Source: Pseudomonas huaxiensis (GTDB lineage Bacteria; Pseudomonadota; Gammaproteobacteria; Pseudomonadales; Pseudomonadaceae). Taken from it: a DNA stretch of 64,000 bases. Below the pieces are notes generated by a model, which was not told the DNA's origin, searched no databases, and saw nothing but the letters and a program-made list of their open reading frames with translations. This document shows, piece by piece, positions 1 to 8,659 of this stretch. The stretch is from the NCBI RefSeq assembly GCF_003231275.1, contig NZ_QKVL01000004.1, positions 124,001 through 188,000 on the forward strand, in the 5' to 3' direction. Every line of letters starts with the position of its first letter. Within the stretch, counting starts at the first letter, position 1. The position numbers and the translations under genes are program-made.

Positions 1-254
1 TGGACTCCTTCCGCGGCCCGACGCCGGCGATGAAGGCTCAGGTCGGCAAGCTGCTGGAAAGTTCGCCTATCAGCGCTACCGATATCGCCGAATACATCTA
101 CCAGCAGGTCGCGCACGGCCAGTTCATGATCTTGCCGCACGAGCAGGGTCGGATGGCCTGGCAGCTCAAGCAGCACAATCCGCAGGCGCTCTACGACGAA
201 ATGGCGAGCATGGCGGAAAAAATGCGCGCCAAAGGCCGTCAGCCGCAATCCTGA
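1..254 (+). CDS. SDR family oxidoreductase, C-terminal end only (5' truncated)
   Basis: The reading frame is open from the first bases of the window and ends at the TGA at 252-254, so only about the last 84 residues are present. The visible part reads DSFRGPTPAMKAQVG and continues through ESSPISATDIAEYIYQQV, which looks like the substrate-lid and C-terminal region of a short-chain dehydrogenase/reductase. The catalytic Ser-Tyr-Lys and the Rossmann glycine motif lie outside the window, so the family call rests on resemblance of this tail to Pseudomonas SDR proteins found upstream of ynfA. Substrate is unknown. The internal ATG at 30 is not the real start because the frame continues upstream of it. 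Confidence 0.6.
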   Translation, partial: DSFRGPTPAMKAQVGKLLESSPISATDIAEYIYQQVAHGQFMILPHEQGRMAWQLKQHNPQALYDEMASMAEKMRAKGRQPQS

Positions 255-302
255 GCGGCGGCATCGGGTATCCTCGGCGCTTTGCCAGCATTGGGGATAC
301 CT

Positions 303-638
303 GTGGTCAACTACCTGTTGTTCTTCCTCGCAGCGGTGTTCGAGATCGCCGGTTGCTACGCCTTCTACATGTGGCTGCGCCTGGGCAAGAGCGCCTGGTG
401 GATCGCCCCTGCGCTGCTCAGCCTGACCCTCTTTGCCCTGCTGCTGACCCGTGTCGAGTCGGCTTACGCCGGGCGCGCCTACGCCGCCTATGGCGGGATC
501 TACATCGTTACGTCATTGCTCTGGCTGGCGCTGGTGGAGCGCGGCCGGCCGCTGGGTAGCGACTGGATCGGCGGATTGCTCTGCGTCGCGGGTGCGACGG
601 TGATCCTGCTGGGACCGAGGCTCCAGAGTGCGGGCTGA
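303..638 (+). CDS. ynfA: YnfA family (UPF0060) small membrane protein
   Basis: A 111-residue hydrophobic protein with four predicted membrane segments, beginning [20 protein letters not shown] and including the family motif [20 protein letters not shown]. Function of the family is not settled; it is related to small multidrug transporters by size and topology. I chose the GTG at 303 because GGGGAT at 293-298 is a suitable ribosome binding site and the protein then starts where other YnfA proteins start. An in-frame TTG at 282 would add seven residues (MPALGIP) that look like translated leader. It lies 48 bases after the upstream SDR gene in the same direction and may be cotranscribed with it. 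Confidence 0.85.
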   Translation: MVNYLLFFLAAVFEIAGCYAFYMWLRLGKSAWWIAPALLSLTLFALLLTRVESAYAGRAYAAYGGIYIVTSLLWLALVERGRPLGSDWIGGLLCVAGATVILLGPRLQSAG

Positions 639-767
639 TCTTGTGGGAAGAATGTGTAGGGCATTTCCGTTAGGCGTGTAGGTTCTCTCTCTTTCAAGAT
701 CAGACCATTGAAGCGGACTACCCCGACAGCCAGTCTCCGAATTCACCTTGAAATGGAGGATTCGGGA

Positions 768-953
768 ATGCTGGTCATAGGACGCGAAATAGGCGAGGTC
801 ATCAACATCGGCGACGACATCAAGCTCAAGGTCCTGGCTGTGGACGGCGGGACCGTGCGGTTCGGTATCAGCGCGCCGCGCAATGTCGAAATTCATCGCG
901 CGGAGATCTACAAGCGCCTGGCCGAGCAACTGGAAAAGGAGGCGGCCAGTTGA
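768..953 (+). CDS. rsmI: CsrA/RsmA-family RNA-binding translational regulator (RsmI-type paralogue)
   Basis: A 61-residue CsrA-family protein starting MLVIGREIGEVINIGDDIKL. CsrA proteins dimerise and bind ANGGA motifs in mRNA leaders; in Pseudomonas they control secondary metabolism, biofilm and motility under Gac control. The conserved basic patch is represented by R4 near the N-terminus (family position 'LTR' is IGR here) and by the VHREEIY-like stretch EIHRAEIYKR near the C-terminus. The sequence departs from RsmA and RsmE, which begin MLILTR, and the location about 25 kb upstream of gyrA agrees with my recollection of rsmI in P. putida. GGAGG at 755-759 fixes the ATG at 768; the longer frame from 708 would prefix 20 non-family residues. 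The RBS sequence ATGGAGGA contains an ATGGA motif, so autoregulation is possible. Confidence 0.85.
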   Translation: MLVIGREIGEVINIGDDIKLKVLAVDGGTVRFGISAPRNVEIHRAEIYKRLAEQLEKEAAS

Positions 954-962
954 GCCGTCGGC

Positions 963-1190
963 TCAGTCGAGCAGTTCCTTGGGCACATCGTGCTTGGCCA
1001 GCAACTGGCACTGCTGGCTTTCGAGGTCGAAGAGGATGAATGCCTGACCCTTGGCCAGCGCCTGGCGAACCCGCAGTACGCGGGTTTCCAGCGGGGTGTC
1101 GTCGCCGTTGTCGGTACCTTCGCGGGTGACGAAATCCTCGATCAGGCGGGTCAGGGTCTCGGCTTCGAGTTGGTCGTAGGGGATCAGCAT
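963..1190 (-). CDS. YheU family protein (UPF0270)
   Basis: A 75-residue acidic soluble protein beginning MLIPYDQLEAETLTRLIEDFV and containing TREGTDNGDD, the hallmark REGTDYG-like stretch of the YheU/UPF0270 family. No biochemical function is established for this family. It converges on rsmI, whose stop is only 9 bases away, so the two genes share their 3' flank. Upstream of its start lies a 468-base gene-free region holding a REPIN. Confidence 0.85.
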   Translation of the reverse strand: MLIPYDQLEAETLTRLIEDFVTREGTDNGDDTPLETRVLRVRQALAKGQAFILFDLESQQCQLLAKHDVPKELLD

Positions 1191-1344
1191 CTGGAGCGGG
1201 CCTTGGGGGAGGGGGATGGCACATGCTACCTGTGTTTGTTCTCTGGGGCCTCATCGCTGGCTTGCCGAAACCATGAGGCGCCAGTCAGGAGACCGCGTAG
1301 CAGCGACCAGACGCATGCCGAAAGTGTTCTAGCGTTCTTGAGAG

Positions 1345-1402
1345 CGAGCGCCGCCCGCGCGGCGCATCGCGAGCACGCTCGCTCCTACAGTGGTTGCAAC
1401 GT
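1345..1402. repeat. REP element, left arm of an inverted pair (REPIN)
   Basis: A 58-base sequence that is the reverse complement of 1531-1588 with a single mismatch (base 1376). It carries the core GCTCGCTCCTACAG, which is the reverse of the well-known P. fluorescens REP core TGTAGGAGCGAGC. The two arms are separated by 128 bases, giving the head-to-tail inverted arrangement called a REPIN. Such elements are extragenic, dispersed by RAYT transposases, and can form cruciforms or mRNA-stabilising hairpins. Confidence 0.85.
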
Positions 1403-1530
1403 GCCATGGCCTGTGAGATCGGCATTGCCAGCCTTGGCGTATGTCTGGAAAGTGCGATGGGGTTGAGGCGTCAGCCTCGGAATCGAGCCGAGCCACAAAG
1501 GCGGTCAACCATGGCCTGACAGACTTGGGT

Positions 1531-1588
1531 ACGTTGCAACCACTGTAGGAGCGAGCTTGCTCGCGATGCGCCGCGCGGGCGGCGCTCG
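1531..1588. repeat. REP element, right arm of the inverted pair
   Basis: Reverse complement of 1345-1402 apart from one base. It includes CTGTAGGAGCGAGCTTGCTC followed by a GC-rich palindromic stretch. The rest of the 1191-1658 interval shows no convincing gene: the spacer 1403-1530 has only a duplicated CCATGGCCTG at 1404-1413 and 1509-1518. The element lies just past the stop of the minus-strand NAGGN operon and could act in 3'-end formation of that transcript. Confidence 0.85.
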
Positions 1589-1658
1589 GTCTCACGGGCG
1601 CTGGAAAACCTCCGGCATGCGCGTAGATACCCATGCAACGATAAGGCCCTCCAACCCA

Positions 1659-2846
1659 TCACTGATCCCGCCTGCCCAGCACCTCCTCAACCGCCGGCAC
1701 CCGCGTATCACTCTCCATCTGCGCGTCATGCTCAAGCTGATGACTGAAGCGCTCCAGTGAACTCCCCGCCGGGTGCGAGTCGGCGGCGAACACTGGTGGG
1801 CTCAGCAGGTACGCGCCCAGCAATCGGCTCAGCGCCGCGAGGCTGTCGATATGGGTGCGTTCATAACCGTGGGTCGCATCACAACCGAAGGCCAGCAGCG
1901 CGGTGCGGATATCGTGCCCAGCGGTGATCGCCGAGTGGGCGTCGCTGAAGTAATAGCGGAACAGGTCACGCCGCACCGGCAGGTTGTGTTCATGGGCCAG
2001 GTGCAGCAGGTGCCGCGACAGGTGGTAATCGTAGGGCCCGGAAGAATCCTGCATCGCCACGCTCACAGCGTGTTCGCTGGAGTGCTGGCCGGGCGCGACC
2101 GGGGCGATGTCGATGCCGACGAATTCGCTGACATCCCAGGGCAGGGCGCCCGCCGCGCCGGAGCCGGTTTCTTCGGTGATGGTAAACAGTGGGTGGCAGT
2201 CGATCTGCGGCTGCAGGCCGCTTTCGACAATGGCTTTGAGCGCCGCCAGCAATGCTGCGACGCCGGCCTTGTCATCCAGGTGTCGGGCGCTGATATGGCC
2301 GCTTTCGGTGAACTCGGGCAAGGGATCGAAGGCGACGAAATCACCGATGTTGATCCCCAGCGACTCGCAATCAGCGCGGGTCGCGCAGTAGGCGTCCAGG
2401 CGCACTTCGATGTGTTCCCAGCTCACCGGCATCTGGTCGATGGCGGTGTTGAAGGCGTGTCCGCTGGCCATCAGCGGGAGCACACTGCCGCGCAACACGC
2501 CGTTGTCGGTGAACACGCTGACCCGGCTGCCCTCGGCGAAGCGGCTGGACCAGCAACCCACCGCTGCCAGGCCCAGACGGCCGTTGTCTTGCAGGTTGCG
2601 CACGCTGGCGCCGATGGTGTCCAGGTGCGCCGAGACGGCGCGGTCCGGGGAGTTCTTGCGGCCTTTGAGAGTGGCGCGGATGGTGCCACGGCGGGTCAGC
2701 TCGAAGGGGATGCCCAGTTCTTCCAGGCGCTCGGCGACGTAGCGCACGATGGTGTCGGTAAAGCCGGTGGGGCTGGGGATCGCGAGCATTTCCAGCAGGA
2801 CTTTCTGCAGGTAGTTCAGGTCCGGTTCGGGTAGTGGGGCGGGCAT
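1659..2846 (-). CDS. M42-family peptidase of the NAGGN osmoprotectant operon
   Basis: A 395-residue metallopeptidase-like protein, the third gene of the N-acetylglutaminylglutamine amide (NAGGN) operon. M42/M20-type metal-site motifs are visible: SAHLDT early in the protein, HLDDKAG, EETGSG, and YFSDAHSA near the C-terminus. Its biochemical role in NAGGN metabolism is not established; turnover of the dipeptide is a reasonable guess. I chose the ATG at 2846 because AAGGAG lies five bases upstream and the protein then begins MPAPLPEPDLNYLQ like its relatives. An ATG at 2864 would overlap the ngg stop (ATGA) and add six residues. It is transcribed with ngg and asnO. Confidence 0.9.
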   Translation of the reverse strand: MPAPLPEPDLNYLQKVLLEMLAIPSPTGFTDTIVRYVAERLEELGIPFELTRRGTIRATLKGRKNSPDRAVSAHLDTIGASVRNLQDNGRLGLAAVGCWSSRFAEGSRVSVFTDNGVLRGSVLPLMASGHAFNTAIDQMPVSWEHIEVRLDAYCATRADCESLGINIGDFVAFDPLPEFTESGHISARHLDDKAGVAALLAALKAIVESGLQPQIDCHPLFTITEETGSGAAGALPWDVSEFVGIDIAPVAPGQHSSEHAVSVAMQDSSGPYDYHLSRHLLHLAHEHNLPVRRDLFRYYFSDAHSAITAGHDIRTALLAFGCDATHGYERTHIDSLAALSRLLGAYLLSPPVFAADSHPAGSSLERFSHQLEHDAQMESDTRVPAVEEVLGRRDQ

Positions 2847-2860
2847 ACGCACTCCTTGGT

Positions 2861-4606
2861 TCATGGCGTGGGCCGGCTGTGGGGAAACAGCAGGTCGACG
2901 AAACGTTCGGCAGTGGGTTGAGGTTCGTGGTTGGCGAGGCCGACGCGTTCATTGGCTTCGATGAACACGTACTCCGGCTGATCGGCGGCGCGGACCATCA
3001 GGTCCAGCCCGACCACCGGGATATCCAGAGCGCGGGCGGCCTGGATCGCAGCGTCGACCAGAGTCGGGTGCAACTGCGCGGTGACGTCTTCGAGGCAGCC
3101 GCCGGTGTGCAGGTTGGCGGTGCGGCGGACCGCCAGGCGCTGCCCGGCGGGCAGCACGCTGTGGTAGTCGAGACCGGCGGCGTGCAGGGTGCGCGCGGTT
3201 TCGTCGTCCAGCGGGATGCGGCTTTCGCCACCGGTGGCAGCCTGGCGTCGACGGCTCTGGGCTTCGATCAACGCGCCGATGCTGTGCAGGCCATCGCCGA
3301 TCACCTCGGCCGGGTGACGGATCGCCGCGGCCACCACCTCGAAACCAATCACCACGATGCGCAGGTCGAGCCCTTCGTGGAAGCTTTCCAGCAGCACCCG
3401 GCTGTCGAAGCGACGGGCCTGTTCGATGGCGTGGTTGAGTTCGTCGAGGCTGCTCAGGTTGACGGCGACGCCATTGCCTTGTTCGCCATCCACCGGCTTG
3501 ACCACCACCGCGCCGTGGTCTTCGAGGAAGGCCAGGTTGTCATCGGCGCTGCCGGCGAGTTGCTGGGCCGGCAGCTTCAGGCCGGCGGCGGCGAGGGTTT
3601 TGTGGGTCAGTTGCTTGTCCTGACAGAGGGTCATGCTGACGGCGCTGGTCAGGTCGCTCAGCGACTCGCGGCAACGCACCCGGCGCCCGCCATGGATCAG
3701 GGTGAACAGCCCGGCATCGGCATCATCCACCTGCACATCGATGCCGCGGCGGTAGGCTTCCTCGACGATGATCCGCGCGTAGGGATTGAGCCCTGCTTCG
3801 GGGCCGGGCCCGAGGAACAGCGGCTGGTTGATGCCGTTCTTGCGCTTGACCGCGAAGGTCGGCAGGTTGCGGAAGCCGAGCTTGGCGTAGAGGCGCTTGG
3901 CCTGACGGTTGTCGTGCAGCACCGAGAGGTCGAGGTGACTGAGCCCGCGACTCATGAAGTGCTCGATCAGGTGACGCACCAGCACCTCGCCGACCCCTGG
4001 CCGGGTGGTGTTCGGGTCCACCGCCAGGCACCAGAGGCTGCTGCCCAGTTCCGGGTCGTCGAAGGCCTTGTGGTGATTCAGGCCCATGACGCTGCCGATC
4101 ACCGCGCCGCTGTCTTCGTCCTCGGCCAGCCAGTACACCGGGCCGCCGAGATGACGCGGGGTCAGCAGGGCGGTGTTCACCGGCAGCATGCCGCGGGTCA
4201 GGTACAGCGTGTTGATCGCCTGCCAGTCCTCGTCGCTCTGCGCGCGGCGGATGCGGAAGCCACGGAACACTCGTTGCGCCGGGCGATAGTCGCTGAACCA
4301 CAGGCGCAGGGTGTCGGACGGATCGAGGAACAGTTGCTGCGGTGCCTGGGCCAGCACTTGTTGCGGGGCGGCGACATACAGGGCGATATCGCGCTCGCCA
4401 GGTTGCTCTTCCAGCAGCGCTGCGGCCAGCAGGGCCGGCTCGGAATAAGTGTGGCCGACCAGCAAGCGGCCCCAGCCGCAATGCAGGGCGCGGGGCTCGT
4501 CGCTGGGTTCGTTGCCGTCACCGGCCAGGCGCGCCTGCAGCCGTTCATAGGACGGCACCTGGCCGCGCAGCAAGCGTTGGCCGTAGGCGGAAGTGTGAGG
4601 CTTCAT
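2861..4606 (-). CDS. ngg: N-acetylglutaminylglutamine synthetase
   Basis: A 581-residue two-domain enzyme that makes the dipeptide N-acetylglutaminylglutamine, the precursor of the osmoprotectant NAGGN. A GNAT acetyltransferase-like domain occupies roughly residues 90-240, with the acetyl-CoA region ending in the typical AKRLYAKLGF. An ATP-grasp ligase domain fills about residues 290-575, with VVVKPVDGEQGNGV as the nucleotide-binding stretch and VFIEANERVGL as the metal-binding end. The fusion explains how one protein acetylates and ligates glutamine. It starts three bases after the asnO stop, so translation is likely coupled. The NAGGN pathway is known in P. aeruginosa and Sinorhizobium as an osmotic-stress system. 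Confidence 0.93.
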   Translation of the reverse strand: MKPHTSAYGQRLLRGQVPSYERLQARLAGDGNEPSDEPRALHCGWGRLLVGHTYSEPALLAAALLEEQPGERDIALYVAAPQQVLAQAPQQLFLDPSDTLRLWFSDYRPAQRVFRGFRIRRAQSDEDWQAINTLYLTRGMLPVNTALLTPRHLGGPVYWLAEDEDSGAVIGSVMGLNHHKAFDDPELGSSLWCLAVDPNTTRPGVGEVLVRHLIEHFMSRGLSHLDLSVLHDNRQAKRLYAKLGFRNLPTFAVKRKNGINQPLFLGPGPEAGLNPYARIIVEEAYRRGIDVQVDDADAGLFTLIHGGRRVRCRESLSDLTSAVSMTLCQDKQLTHKTLAAAGLKLPAQQLAGSADDNLAFLEDHGAVVVKPVDGEQGNGVAVNLSSLDELNHAIEQARRFDSRVLLESFHEGLDLRIVVIGFEVVAAAIRHPAEVIGDGLHSIGALIEAQSRRRQAATGGESRIPLDDETARTLHAAGLDYHSVLPAGQRLAVRRTANLHTGGCLEDVTAQLHPTLVDAAIQAARALDIPVVGLDLMVRAADQPEYVFIEANERVGLANHEPQPTAERFVDLLFPHSRPTP

Positions 4607-4609
4607 CGG

Positions 4610-6397
4610 TCAGATTCCTTGTTCGCTGAGCCACAGGTTGAGGGCCGCCAGTTGCCACAGTTTCGAACCGCGCAGCGGTGTGAGCTGACCGTGCGGGTCG
4701 CTCAGCAGGCGGTCGAGCATCGCCGGGTTGAACAGGCCGCGATCCTGGCTCGGGTCGAGCAGCAACTCGCGCACCCAGTCGAGGGTCGCGCCTTGCAGGT
4801 GCTTGAGGCCGGGCACCGGGAAATAGCCTTTCTTGCGGTCGATCACTTCGCTTGGGATCACCAGCCGCGCGGCTTCCTTGAGCACTTGCTTGCCGCCGTC
4901 GGGCAGCTTGAAGCGCGCCGGAATCCGCGCCGACAGCTCGACCAGGCGGTAATCGAGGAACGGCGTGCGCGCTTCCAGGCCCCAGGCCATGGTCATGTTG
5001 TCGACCCGCTTCACCGGGTCATCCACCAGCATCACCGTGCTGTCCAGGCGGAGCGCCTTGTCCACCGCCTGGCGGGCGCCGGGCTGGGCGAAATGCTCGC
5101 GGACGAAATCACCGGCGGCGTCATGCTCCAGCAGCCAGGGCAGTTGCACCGTGTCGCGGTATTCGGCGTGGCTGCGGTCGAAGAACGCGGCGCGGTAAGC
5201 CGCGAGCGGGTCCTGCGCGCCATCCACCTGCGGATACCAGTGATAACCGGCGAACAGTTCGTCGGCGCCCTGGCCGCTCTGCACCACCTTGCAGTGCTTG
5301 GCCACTTCCCGCGACAGCAGGTAGAAGGCGATACAGTCGTGGCTGACCATCGGCTCGCTCATGGCCCGGAACGCCGCTGGCAACTGGGTGATGATCTCGC
5401 GCTCGTCGATGCGCAATTGGTGGTGACGGGTGCCGTAGTGTTTGGCGATCAGGTCGGAGTACTGGAACTCGTCGCCGCGTTCGCCGCCGGCATCCTCGAA
5501 GCCGATGGAGAAGGTCGATAAATCTTCGACCCCGGCCTCGCGCAACAAGCCCACGAGCAGACTGGAGTCGACACCGCCCGACAGCAGCACGCCGACATCG
5601 ACGGCCGCGCGCTGACGGATCGCTACCGCCTCGCGGGTGCTGTGCAGAACGCGGTCGCGCCAGTCTTCCAGGCCCAGGTCCTGTTCATCGGTGTGTGGCC
5701 CGTAATGCAGGCTCCACCACTGTTGCTGCTGGCTGCGGCCCTGGGCATCGATGCGCATCCAGGTGGCTGGCGGCAGTTTCTCGATGTTCGCCAGCAGGGT
5801 GCGCGGCGCCGGTACCACGGCGTGGAAGTTCAGGTAGTGATTGAGCGCTACCGGGTCCAGCACCGGGTCGATATCGCCGCCTTTCAACAGGGCCGGCAAG
5901 GTCGAGGCGAAACGCAGGCGTTCGTTGGTCCGCGACAGGTACAGCGGCTTGACGCCGAGGCGGTCGCGGGCGAGGAACAGTTGCTGGCGGTCACGCTCCC
6001 AGATCGCCAGGGCGAACATGCCGTTCAGCCGTGGCAGAAGCTGTTCGCCCCAGGCGTGATAGCCCTTGAGCAGCACTTCGGTGTCGCCGCCGGAATAGAA
6101 GACGTAGCCGAGGCTTTCCAGCTCGCTGCGCAGTTCCGGGAAGTTGTAGATGGCGCCGTTGAAGGCCAGCGACAAGCCCAGTTGCGCATCGACCATGGGC
6201 TGGGCCGAGCCATCGGACAGGTCCATGATTTTCAGGCGACGATGGCCCAGGGCGATCGGCCCCTGACTGTGGAAGCCCCAGGCGTCGGGGCCGCGGGGCG
6301 CCAGGTGGTGGGTTATCCGTTCAACCGCGGCGAGGTCCGCCGGGCGCGAAGGGGTGGCTACAGGGGTGAAACGAAACTCTCCAGCTAATCCGCACAT
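4610..6397 (-). CDS. asnO: N-acetylglutaminylglutamine amidotransferase (asparagine synthase family)
   Basis: A 595-residue class II glutamine amidotransferase that amidates the C-terminus of N-acetylglutaminylglutamine to give NAGGN. Cys2 (MCGLAGEF) is the N-terminal nucleophile of the glutaminase domain, which spans about residues 1-200. The synthetase domain carries the pyrophosphate loop SGGVDSS from residue 273. It is the first gene of the operon. TAAGGA just upstream of the ATG at 6397 serves as ribosome binding site, and a short hairpin sits in the leader at 6428-6446. The family was first named AsnO for resemblance to asparagine synthetases, but the gene context makes asparagine synthesis unlikely. 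Confidence 0.93.
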   Translation of the reverse strand: MCGLAGEFRFTPVATPSRPADLAAVERITHHLAPRGPDAWGFHSQGPIALGHRRLKIMDLSDGSAQPMVDAQLGLSLAFNGAIYNFPELRSELESLGYVFYSGGDTEVLLKGYHAWGEQLLPRLNGMFALAIWERDRQQLFLARDRLGVKPLYLSRTNERLRFASTLPALLKGGDIDPVLDPVALNHYLNFHAVVPAPRTLLANIEKLPPATWMRIDAQGRSQQQQWWSLHYGPHTDEQDLGLEDWRDRVLHSTREAVAIRQRAAVDVGVLLSGGVDSSLLVGLLREAGVEDLSTFSIGFEDAGGERGDEFQYSDLIAKHYGTRHHQLRIDEREIITQLPAAFRAMSEPMVSHDCIAFYLLSREVAKHCKVVQSGQGADELFAGYHWYPQVDGAQDPLAAYRAAFFDRSHAEYRDTVQLPWLLEHDAAGDFVREHFAQPGARQAVDKALRLDSTVMLVDDPVKRVDNMTMAWGLEARTPFLDYRLVELSARIPARFKLPDGGKQVLKEAARLVIPSEVIDRKKGYFPVPGLKHLQGATLDWVRELLLDPSQDRGLFNPAMLDRLLSDPHGQLTPLRGSKLWQLAALNLWLSEQGI

Positions 6398-6427
6398 AAG
6401 TCCTTACCGGTTTTGCCGTTGGGGAAG

Positions 6428-6446
6428 GTGCCCGAAAGGTGGGCAC
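6428..6446 (-). promoter_or_regulatory. Hairpin in the asnO 5' leader
   Basis: GTGCCC at 6428-6433 and GGGCAC at 6441-6446 form a perfect six-base stem with a seven-base loop, about 30 bases upstream of the asnO start. The NAGGN operon is osmotically induced in relatives, so a leader structure is of interest, but no regulatory role can be shown from sequence alone. Confidence 0.35.
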
Positions 6447-6508
6447 TCAGGAACTGACCGGTGCGAATCCTGGGAGTTTTAGATCGATATGGAATAAGTG
6501 GAAATGCC

Positions 6509-6526
6509 GGGCGCAGACACGCGCCC
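6509..6526 (-). terminator. Possible weak terminator after mnmC
   Basis: GGGCGC and GCGCCC form a six-base stem six bases past the mnmC stop, read on the minus strand. Only a short T run (ATTT) follows, so it may be a pause or processing site instead of an efficient terminator. Confidence 0.3.
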
Positions 6527-6531
6527 AGGTT

Positions 6532-8523
6532 TTATCTCCCGCTACCGCGCTTCAGCTCGCGCAGCATGAAGCGATTCGGATGACAGGCCTCCGCCAGTTC
6601 CCGTGGCACCGGCAGGGCATCGCCGTTGATCCACGCCGCCACCAGTTCGCCGCACAACGGTGCGGTAATCAACCCGCGAGAACCGTGTCCGCTGTTCACA
6701 TAAAGCCCCTCCAGCCATGGGCAATCGGCTTCGGGAATCTGCCGGGCGTTCCTGGCCAGGGACGCATAGGCTTCGGCGAACTTCGGCGCATCCGCCACCG
6801 GCCCCACCAGCGGTAGGTAATCCGGGGTGGTGCAGCGAAACGCCGCGCGGCCTTCCAGTCGTTGTGGATCCTGGTGATCGATATCCAGGCGTTCGGCCAG
6901 GTCGGCAGAGATTTCCCGCAGCAACTCCAGGTTACTACGGTGCTCCTCGGTGGTCGGGGCCAGATCAGTGCTGTGGAAATCGAAGCTGGCCCCCAGGGTG
7001 TGCTCGCCCTGTCGCGACGGCGCGACATAGCCGTCGGCGCAGACCACGGTGTTCAGCGTCTGGCTGGCGGCCGTGACCGGCAGGCGGGTGATCTGCCCGC
7101 GTATGCGCTTGAGCGGCAAACCGGCGCAGCCTTCGAAGCGCTGGATATCGGCGGCACCGGCCAGCACCACCACCGGCGCCGAGGCCAGCAATCGCTCGCC
7201 ATCCCAGGCTTGCCAGAGGCCATCGACCTTGCGCAGTTGCAGCGCGTCATGGTGCGTGAGCAGGCGCACATTGGGCTGCGCGAGGTGCCAGCGGCAAAGC
7301 GCCGGCGGGTGCACCCAGCCGCCTTCGGGATAGAACAGCCCGCCACTGGCCAGGGCCACTCCGGCCACGGCCTCGGCGTGCTGACGGTCCAGGCGTTGCA
7401 ACAATTCCTCGTTGAAGGCGCCGGCCAGGACGGCCTGACGCTGGTCTTCCTTGTCGTCGAAGGCCAGTTGCAGAACGCCGCAATCGTCCCAGTCGGTGCC
7501 GCGCTGCAAGCGCTCCAGCAGACGCCGGGTGTGGCCGAAGCCGCTGACGATCAGTTGCGAGAGCAGCGTGCCGTGGGCCGACAATTTCAGGTACAGCACG
7601 CCCTGCGGGTTGCCCGAAGCTTCCTGCGCCGGGCCGGCGTGGCGCTCCAGCAACTCGACCTGCCAGCCGCGAGCGGCGAGGCTCGCGGCACTGGCGCAAC
7701 CCGCCAGTCCGGCACCGATCACCAGCGCCTGACGCGAGCCGGACAACGCTGGTGGCCGGCGATACCAAGGCGCTGCGGGCGCTGGCGCCGGATGCTCCTC
7801 CGGGCGGCTCTCGAAGCGTCCGCGCAGCACTTCCCATTTTTTGCCGATGCCGGGAATGCGCTTCATCTTGAAGCCCACCGCGATCAGCGCCCGGCGCACC
7901 CAGCCGGTGCTGGTAAAGGTGCCCAGTGTGGTGCCGGGCACGGAAAGCCGACCGACCTGGGCGAACAGTTCCGGGGTCCACATGTCGGGGTTTTTCGCCG
8001 GGGCGAAGCCATCGAGGAACCAGGCGTCGACCTGGCCGTCCAGTCTGGCGAACTGTTCGCTGGCGTCACCGATCATCAGGGTCAGGCTGACCCGGCCATT
8101 GTCGAAGAGGAAGTGCTGGTAACCGTCGTGCACCGCAACGTATTGCTGCAGCAGCGCCTCGCTGAAGCTCGTCAGTTCCGGCCACAGGGCCAGGGCGCGG
8201 CGCAGGTCGTCGCGGCTGAGGGGAAACTTCTCGGCGCTGATGAAATGCAGGCGGCTGTCGGCGGGTGCGTATTGTTCGAACAACTGCCAGGCGCAGAAGA
8301 AATTCAGGCCGGTGCCGAAGCCGGTTTCGCCGATGGTCAGGCGGCTTCCCGGCGCCAGGGCCTTGAGGCGTTCGCGCAGGTCGTTCTGCTCGATGAACAC
8401 GTGCTCGGTTTCCGCCAGGCTCTGGTCCTTGGAGAAATAGATGTCGTCGTACTGCCGCGAATGCGGTCGGCCTTGTTCGTCCCAGTCGATCTGGGCGTGG
8501 CGTGGGGCGGGGGTGTCGGTCAT
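6532..8523 (-). CDS. mnmC: Bifunctional tRNA mnm5s2U34 enzyme MnmC (methyltransferase MnmD plus FAD oxidoreductase)
   Basis: A 663-residue fusion enzyme acting on the wobble uridine of tRNAs for Glu, Lys, Gln and others. The N-terminal MnmD methyltransferase domain spans roughly residues 1-240 and carries the SAM motif GETGFGTGLNF near residue 65. The C-terminal domain is a D-amino-acid-oxidase-like flavoprotein starting near residue 265 with the dinucleotide motif VIGAGLAGCASA. The latter removes the carboxymethyl group of cmnm5s2U34 and the former methylates the resulting amine. Length is normal for the fused gammaproteobacterial form. It is divergent from the polyphosphate phosphotransferase gene, with 136 bases between the two starts. 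Confidence 0.95.
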   Translation of the reverse strand: MTDTPAPRHAQIDWDEQGRPHSRQYDDIYFSKDQSLAETEHVFIEQNDLRERLKALAPGSRLTIGETGFGTGLNFFCAWQLFEQYAPADSRLHFISAEKFPLSRDDLRRALALWPELTSFSEALLQQYVAVHDGYQHFLFDNGRVSLTLMIGDASEQFARLDGQVDAWFLDGFAPAKNPDMWTPELFAQVGRLSVPGTTLGTFTSTGWVRRALIAVGFKMKRIPGIGKKWEVLRGRFESRPEEHPAPAPAAPWYRRPPALSGSRQALVIGAGLAGCASAASLAARGWQVELLERHAGPAQEASGNPQGVLYLKLSAHGTLLSQLIVSGFGHTRRLLERLQRGTDWDDCGVLQLAFDDKEDQRQAVLAGAFNEELLQRLDRQHAEAVAGVALASGGLFYPEGGWVHPPALCRWHLAQPNVRLLTHHDALQLRKVDGLWQAWDGERLLASAPVVVLAGAADIQRFEGCAGLPLKRIRGQITRLPVTAASQTLNTVVCADGYVAPSRQGEHTLGASFDFHSTDLAPTTEEHRSNLELLREISADLAERLDIDHQDPQRLEGRAAFRCTTPDYLPLVGPVADAPKFAEAYASLARNARQIPEADCPWLEGLYVNSGHGSRGLITAPLCGELVAAWINGDALPVPRELAEACHPNRFMLRELKRGSGR

Positions 8524-8659
8524 GGCGGGCTCGGCTACAGCGGATGGCGCATTCTATCTGATCGCCCGGCGGCTGTTTGACCTGGCGCAAGCTCACGCAC
8601 GGCAGCGACAAAATCGATGGCGATCCGCTAGTCTTGCTTATCCAAGAAGGGAGCCTGGT

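Noticed and set aside
2834..5521. Open frame of 895 codons on the plus strand, antisense to the NAGGN operon
   Set aside because: It lies opposite ngg and asnO, which have clear domains. Its translation is low-complexity and rich in Gln, Val and His, a known shadow effect of GC-rich genes.
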